A model generated the notes under the pieces. The model did not search any database. It was not told the origin of the DNA and was given only the letters and a program-made list of their open reading frames with translations. A stretch of DNA of 64,000 bases from Megaustenia siamemsis (Eukaryota > Mollusca > Gastropoda > Stylommatophora > Ariophantidae). The translations under genes were made by a program, and so were the position numbers. The stretch is taken from NCBI GenBank assembly GCA_032433765.1, contig JAVIAB010000160.1:31523121-31587120 (forward strand). The letters run 5' to 3'. This document shows, in pieces, positions 58,375-64,000 of this stretch; positions within the stretch are counted from its first letter, which is position 1; each line of letters begins with the position of its first letter.

Positions 58375-59345
58375 ATCAAGTACCGGGCCTACTGGCGTAG
58401 GTGATCATGTCTCTCCACAACTTTCGATCTCGACAGTTCTTTATCACTTTTGTTGTTGACCTTCTGCCAAGCCATTCTCTTAAGCTGTCTGTTGTTTTTT
58501 TCTTTCTTTGCTTCCCTCTGTCTCTTCGTCCCCTCAATTTTTACAGTTGTTACAATATATTCAGTTGTTCTCTTCTCATTACATGGCCAAAAAATGATGA
58601 TTGTTTCTTCCTAATATTTCTCCAGAATATTTTCGTTATTCTTCTTAGCTGTCAATGGTATTCTCAACATTCTTCTGTAAAACACATTTCTACAGACTCC
58701 AGTGATTTTCTTGTCTGTTGCCCTATTGTCCATGATTCACATCCATATGTTAAGGCTGGCTCTACATAACATTTAAGAACTCTTTTTCTTGTTTCTATTG
58801 TAAAAAAAAATGGATTGCATAGTATCTTCCTCATTTTTTGGAAAGCTGCTTTTGCCTGAGCCATTCTGCATCGCACCTCTTTTGTACATCTTCTGTCTGA
58901 GCCTTTTTGTTGCATTTCATCTCTTTGCATCTCTCATGTAGCCATGCTTCTTTTGCTTCATTGCATTTTATTACAATTTTCTTTATTTAAACTCTTATAC
59001 TCATCTTTATTTGCTTTATTTCTTCTTCTTGTATCCATTAGCTGCAAAATGTCTCTGTCATCCATTTCTTTCTTGAAATTGTCCTCACTGATGTATGAAC
59101 TCTTTGATGTTTGTTGCATTGATTCTTTTAGCATTTCCCACTGTTCATCAATGCTGTGTATATTCTCTATTGCATTGTACCGGTTCTGAATTGTGATTTT
59201 ATATTTGTCTTGCAACTTCTTGTCTGATTTGAGTAAATCTAAATTTAACTTGATGTTAACTGAGGCTCGTTTTGTTCTTTTTAATTTTACTCTAAGCTTT
59301 CCCACAACTGGTACATGATCACTATTGCAATCTGCCCCGGTCTAG
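58375..59345 (-). mobile_element. Family A LINE with internal deletion of the reverse transcriptase
   Basis: Minus strand. The endonuclease end with the APE-type SDHVPV motif (about 59325) runs into the linker typical of RTE ORFs (NAIENIHSIDEQWEMLKES; LQLMDTRRRNKANKDEY). Near 58930 it passes directly into SDRRCTKEVRCRMAQAKAAF of the C-terminal region, which in 18789-20042 lies after RT. The whole RT core is therefore missing. It ends with a TGATGATGATTC-type junction at about 58370-58385. Confidence 0.85.
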
Positions 59346-59554
59346 TTTTCACACACACCAGACTGTCCCTAATCTATTGCTATATTTGAATAGTATACTG
59401 TAATGGAAAAGAAACACGAAAGAGGTTGAAATGCAGAACACGTACAACATCGCAAACGTAATAACTGGACACATAAAGCTGTTATAGAACATAAACATGT
59501 GTAAATGGAGATGGGGCAAATATATAGACGGTGTTTTCTTTCTAGATATGAGTT

Positions 59555-59840
59555 CATCAACATCAGGCATCATGTCCTTTGCCAATATTACCTTCACCAC
59601 AACCCGTCTGAAATAATCCCTGTCTCTAACCAGATATCCCATTTTTCTGTGTCATGTCTCCTTGATATCTTGAAACGACCTTCGTCTTGGGTCTGCCCCT
59701 GATGCGCTGCCTATGAACCATGCCTTCTATTATTGTTCTTTTTGTGTCTTTTGACGTGGCTATAGTATTTTAATTTCCTCTGTAGATTCATGTTTGTAAA
59801 CCAGTTTTTCAATGTCTAAATCTGTTACTATGTCTTCCCG
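59555..59840 (-). mobile_element. Family D LINE 3' fragment
   Basis: Reverse complement of the 1295-1500 / 31495-31690 type sequence: DLVRDRD-like coding around 59620 and the TTTTGACGTGGCTATAGTA segment at 59750. Confidence 0.75.
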
Positions 59841-60131
59841 GAGCCGTCAGTGCCAACTATGGATGTTATACATTTTTCAAAAGGGGGGGGGGGGGGTTTA
59901 CAGCGCCTGGGCTGAAAGTTGTATGTAACTCATAGCTGACTGTACCAGGACGAGCAAGAATCAGCTGGTTAAGTTCATACCTCAACCTCCACGCGGTCGC
60001 TGTGCTAACAATCTAACCGACCAGTTGAAGCGAGCAAAAATAGAGAATGTACACAGTTCCCACAAAATGCCAGCGCAGAAGTCGGACAGTTTGCATCAAA
60101 ATGCGCCGGTATCCCTGTTTACTGTAAATCA
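59841..60131. other. No recognisable gene; G-run
   Basis: G-run at about 59883-59897. Sequence breaks off at the assembly gap. Confidence 0.5.
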
Positions 60132-60231
60132 NNNNNNNNNNNNNNNNNNNNNNNNNNNNNNNNNNNNNNNNNNNNNNNNNNNNNNNNNNNNNNNNNNNNN
60201 NNNNNNNNNNNNNNNNNNNNNNNNNNNNNNN
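60132..60231. other. Assembly gap, 100 N
   Basis: Exactly 100 unknown bases, a conventional scaffold gap of unspecified true length. The two sides need not be adjacent at this distance. Confidence 1.
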
Positions 60232-60781
60232 TTAACTTAAGATCTACTCATCTAGGTATGATTAGGGGTAGGGTACAATTCGTGAAAAAATAAACAAGTC
60301 ACAAGCATGATGGTCAGAAGACTACAGCAAGAGAAAAGGCTATCATTATATTATAAGTAATTAAGTACATTCATATAAAAAATAATATAAAAACTGAAAT
60401 ACATTATTTTAAATACTCCCAACATTAGTAAACAGAACACTAAAATAAATAGTAAATCTAGTCCTGTATAAAGTATTATTTATTAATTGTATGTATATTT
60501 CATCTACGACTCGACATTTTATTCTCTTATTGTAACTCAGTCAATGAATAACAATTCAACTGTTGTGCAGCATACTCACTCACATGTTAATAAATTATTT
60601 AAAACAAATATTTTTAGTGACTAGAAAAGAAAACAAAGAAACATGAGCCATTTGGAGGAATTTAGAATAGAAAGATACATAGGGCAAATGTTTCAAATAA
60701 AATAAAATGATAAAACATTTAACACTGGATACAGCTCGTCTGTCGAAAGCAAGTGAAAAATATGAAGATCAAGGAAGAAAT
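60232..60781. other. No recognisable gene
   Basis: AT-rich, ending in the left TSD (60770-60781) of the composite SINE. Confidence 0.5.
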
Positions 60782-61149
60782 AAAAAAAAAAAAGTAAAGT
60801 ACCCCCCGTCACGCCAAGTGGCGTATAGGGAAATATGGTGTTAGTGACCCTATATTTTACAGACCTTCAGCACATGATTTTTGGGGTAATGTGGTCGGTA
60901 TTACGCCCGTGCTGCTTTTACTTTCCCAGAAAAAATCCGGTACCCATTTAAGGCTGGGTGAACCCGGAGCCGTCGGTTGGGATCGAACCCTACCCCTTGT
61001 CCGTAGTAGTCCAGTTCACTAACCACTGAGCTATCGCGGCTCCTACTAATTTTTAGGGAATTAGTAAAACCCAGGTGTCCTCGCCAGGATTACGAACCCC
61101 GGCTGTTGCCGTGGTAAGCCAACCGCCTATCGATTGCGCTAACCGGACA
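60782..61149 (-). mobile_element. Composite SINE: extra tRNA-like head fused to family 1 SINE, 12-bp TSD
   Basis: CAAGGAAGAAAT flanks the whole unit at 60770-60781 and 61150-61161. On the minus strand it starts with a tRNA-like module (TCCGGTTAGCGCAATCGATA A-box region; GGGGTTCGTAATCC B-box, about 61100), then a short linker, then a full family 1 SINE (61040-60790). The outer TSD shows both parts integrated together. Confidence 0.8.
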
Positions 61150-61161
61150 CAAGGAAGAAAT

Positions 61162-61989
61162 GGATGAGAAAATTGTATCAAGAAACTGAATTATTGTAAT
61201 ATAGCACTGAGGGCAACAGTGGAATAGATGGAGGATAGCTTCACAAGATGAAGAAAATGATCTTTCATTTCCACTATGGCAAGGGGATAACAGTCCAACA
61301 CCCAGGCTATACATTAATTAAAGAGTTGGAAGAAACATAATAATATATCTGCTTGCTTAATTGACACTTAAAGAGGAGAATGTTTCGTTGAATTTACTAG
61401 GAACAGTAACACTAGTACCTTAAGTTCTTTGTAATTACGTCACTGTGTGCCCTGACAACATTTAACAGTACTACAGGTGGGATGGAGTTATCTAAAGACA
61501 GACATAATCATTCCAAAAATTATTATCAGGAACAAGAAATTGACATTGAAATAGATACAGAATCAACACCAAATTATCAAAATATGATCAGCTGGTTTGT
61601 CACAACTTGCCATCCAGATGAAGTCATGGAAGGATGGTCATGGACATAATAAAAACATACTACCAGAAGCAACAAGGGATACAGTTGACGCTGAAATAGA
61701 TACAAACACTACACAAATTATACAAAATATGATCAGTTGGTTTCTTAGAACATCCTACAGTTACCCCCCAAAAAAAAAACAAGATTGCAGTCAGTTTAAT
61801 TGTAGTAATTAGTTGGTTGTTGATCAGCAGCGAAGTCCCAGAATAAAGGGCCATAGGCCATATTATGGTATCTGAAAGTGTTTGTGAGTTGTTATTGTGA
61901 TCCATATATAGTGTTCCATTTATCAGCTCTTTGTAGAGAAATCACTTGATTTAACAGGCAGTAACTATCTGTTTGGCTTTTCTGTTTGA
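61162..61989. other. No recognised gene; imperfect internal duplication
   Basis: Two related blocks at about 61548-61605 and 61697-61750 share GAAATAGATACA, then CAAAATATGATCAG(C/T)TGGTTT. Each lies in a short open frame (QNMISWF in both). A processed-gene or repeat remnant is possible; identity unknown. Confidence 0.4.
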
Positions 61990-62130
61990 AACATCCAGGA
62001 TACAGAAAAAAAAAGGAAGACCTAGAGAGACACTAAAAAGAACACTATAAGAGAAGCAAAATTGGTAGGCATAGACTCATTAGATAAAATTGAGCATCTT
62101 GCCAAGAATAAAGATGAGTGGTGAAATACC
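61990..62130 (+). mobile_element. LINE 3' scrap (family E-like)
   Basis: GGAAGACCTAGAGAGACACT, then AGAGAAGCAAAATTGG and GCCAAGAATAAAGATGAGTGG correspond to the GRPRETLRR...REA...NRDRW end at 21468-21585, strongly diverged. Confidence 0.6.
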
Positions 62131-63329
62131 CTATGTGATGTCTAGCGGTGCTGCAAGGATCAAGATCTATCTGTGACACTTTTATCATAAGCATTGAACT
62201 TGAAGAGAGACCACGTGACTGAATGGATAAAAAAATGTGTTGTTTTCAAAATAAGATGAATAAAAACTAATGTCCCATGATAAATACCCAATAACATAGA
62301 AGAGTGAAATATAAAGTTTCACCTCACTAAGGTCACAAAACTGCTTACAGCGCTTGGAGGTGAAGGTAGCAAGCAATGTTCTTCCTTGCTGTAAATAAGA
62401 TAGTAATAGGAAACTCTTTATACAGAATTTTGCAGCAGGAGGCAATCTGATCATCAGAAGTAAAACCCAGTTGAGCAAGTATTTCAGCCCTTTAACTTAT
62501 TGACATTCAAGGAGAGATGGGTCTGCCTGGGCCATGACTCCCAGACATCTGCCTCCTGTTGCATTGAACCTGAAGGCTGACACTATATTTAGCACTAAAC
62601 ATAGATAAAAGCTGACTTGCATCACATTTGAGTCTAAAGTTTTTGTTTCAGAGTTTGAAATTAAAATGATGATCCAAACACTTCATTGTAAACTGCCCCA
62701 TAGAAAATCCCCAACACATGCTAGAAATGAGATAAATGCTTCAATGATAGTTATGAACCTGATAGCAATTTTCCCACAATTATATATGTAATACCATTTC
62801 TCTTTCACTTTCAGACTTGCTTTATACGGTTTATGAATATTTACTACATGTTGGAGCACAAAAATCAGCACAAACATTTTTATCAGAAGTAAGTGGCTGT
62901 GATTGGTTGCTTTGTTCTTTATTGATCTAATAGCTTGTGGCAAGTGTCTTTAGCCCAAATGTCACTGTAATCATAAACTTAAGTACCCCCCTCTCTCTTT
63001 TTAAATACTTGGGTGTACGGTTATTTTTGCTTGGTGTAGTAAAATATACACAAACACATATAAGTGGACAAAGAAGAGTCTGTTTGACCTAGATCTTGAG
63101 ACAAGTGTTGGGAGTGTAGTGTGCAGTCAAAAGTATTAAAGTGCTGGTGCTAAATACTAAGTAGGAGATGCTCAGAAAACTGCTACTGAAATTCTGTTGA
63201 AGGAACAAAAAAAAATAAATTTAGTGCTCTTCAAGTATGTCCTGACAGTGGTTAGAGTATTGGGAAATCACAGAAAAGGAAGCTCAATGATCTGTTATTC
63301 TAAGACCAACACTCTGTACTGTATACTGT
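62131..63329. other. No recognisable gene
   Basis: Unique-looking DNA. Minus frames 62478-62185 and 62943-62683 are unrecognised. Confidence 0.5.
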
Positions 63330-64000
63330 AGAGTATAAAAGAGTTGTTTACTCAGTTAGCTTCATGTGTACAGTATAAAAGAGTTGTTACTCAGTCTCAT
63401 GTGTACAGTATAAAGAGTTGTTACCCAGTTAGTCTCATGTGTACAGTATAAAAGAGTTGTTACTCAGTCTCATGTGTACAGTATAAAAGAGTTGTTACCC
63501 AGTTAGCCTCATGTGTACAGTATAAAAGAGTTGCTACTCAGTTAGTCTCATGTGTACAGTATAAAAGAGTTGTTACTCAGCCTCATGTGTACAGTATAAA
63601 AGAGTTGTTACTCAGTCTCATGTGTACAGTATAAAAGAGTTGTTACTCAGTCTCATGTGTACAGTATAAAAGAGTTGCTACTCAGTCTCATGTGTACAGT
63701 ATAAAAGAGTTGCTACTCAGTTAGCCTCATGTGTACAGTATAAAAGAGTTGCTACTCAGTTAGTCTCATGTGTACAGTATAAAAGAGTTGCTACTCAGTC
63801 TCATGTGTACAGTATAAAAGAGTTGCTACTCAGTTAGCCTCATGTGTACAGTATAAAAGAGTTGCTACTCAGTTAGTCTCATGTGTACAGTATAAAAGAG
63901 TTGTTACTCAGTCTCATGTGTACAGTATAAAAGAGTTGTTACTCAGTTAGTCTCATGTGTACAGTATAAAAGAGTTGTTACACAGTTAGTCTCATGTGTA
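63330..64000. repeat. 35/39-bp minisatellite with repeated TATAAAAG, running off the window
   Basis: The unit contains TCATGTGTACAGTATAAAAG then AGTTG(T/C)TACTCAG. Two length classes differ by a 4-bp TTAG insertion before (T/C)C. About 18 copies to the window end. Confidence 0.9.

Noticed and set aside
18651..61149. Possible functional tRNA genes at the tRNA-like sequences
   Set aside because: Each is followed by the same long SINE body, several have TSDs, and stems are degenerate. They are SINE heads.

Overview
This is a stretch of eukaryotic, almost certainly animal, repeat-dominated genome with no complete host gene. The signs are spliceosomal-type splice signals, tRNA-derived SINEs with target-site duplications (TSDs), many 5'-truncated APE-type non-LTR retrotransposons ending in TGATGA-type tails, a GTF2IRD2/ZBED-like hAT transposon, AT-rich intergenic DNA, abundant minisatellites and one 100-N scaffold gap (60132-60231). 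The only plausible host coding piece is a small EGF-repeat fragment (about 37850-38285, minus), of a kind common in molluscs. A marine lophotrochozoan, perhaps a mollusc, is my inference and is not proven.

The standout object is 1619-12770, an 11.15-kb near-perfect palindrome. Two arms of about 5.5 kb (1619-7171 and 7243-12770) flank a 71-bp non-palindromic spacer. Each arm carries one copy of a roughly 1,400-residue family-B DNA polymerase gene, read outward from the centre. The gene has N-terminal C2H2 zinc fingers, a complete set of exonuclease and polymerase motifs, a Vsr-endonuclease-like insertion between polymerase motifs A and B, and a short 5' intron. There is no recognisable integrase, capsid or packaging gene. 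The outer ends carry a GTATAC 6-mer and a 17-nt hairpin about 57 bp in. Both gene copies are frameshifted, mostly by single-base indels that differ between the arms. It looks like a foldback (head-to-head) element whose only recognisable gene is a DNA polymerase.

Layout. 1-1618: a 59-bp tandem repeat and LINE 3' scraps. 1619-12770: the palindrome. 12771-12945: an RNase H-like LINE scrap. 12952-15160: a hAT element with terminal inverted repeats (TIRs) and a decayed transposase. 15843-16500: a 38-bp minisatellite. 18651-20165: a SINE split by an RTE-like LINE. 20280-25625: LINE fragments and minisatellites. 26676-27856: SINEs. 28214-32870: minisatellites, including a 60-bp array grown from a LINE ORF end. 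33557-35356: LINE fragments. 37240-38611: a CA-rich repeat, the EGF-like fragment and a LINE. 39857-40500: a SINE whose tail has expanded into a 42-bp array. 41086-45182: LINE and SINE copies and a 44-bp array. 46672-47010: a second SINE family. 47465-51215: a 3.7-kb satellite of 29-bp monomers. 51216-54290: AT-rich minisatellites. 54318-62130: LINE fragments, the gap and a composite SINE. 63330-64000: a TATA-containing minisatellite running off the window end.

The LINE family letters A-G are mine, grouped by shared sequence in this window. There is no operon-like organisation. The window is mainly a record of nested insertions and repeated birth of tandem arrays, several of them seeded by transposable-element sequence.
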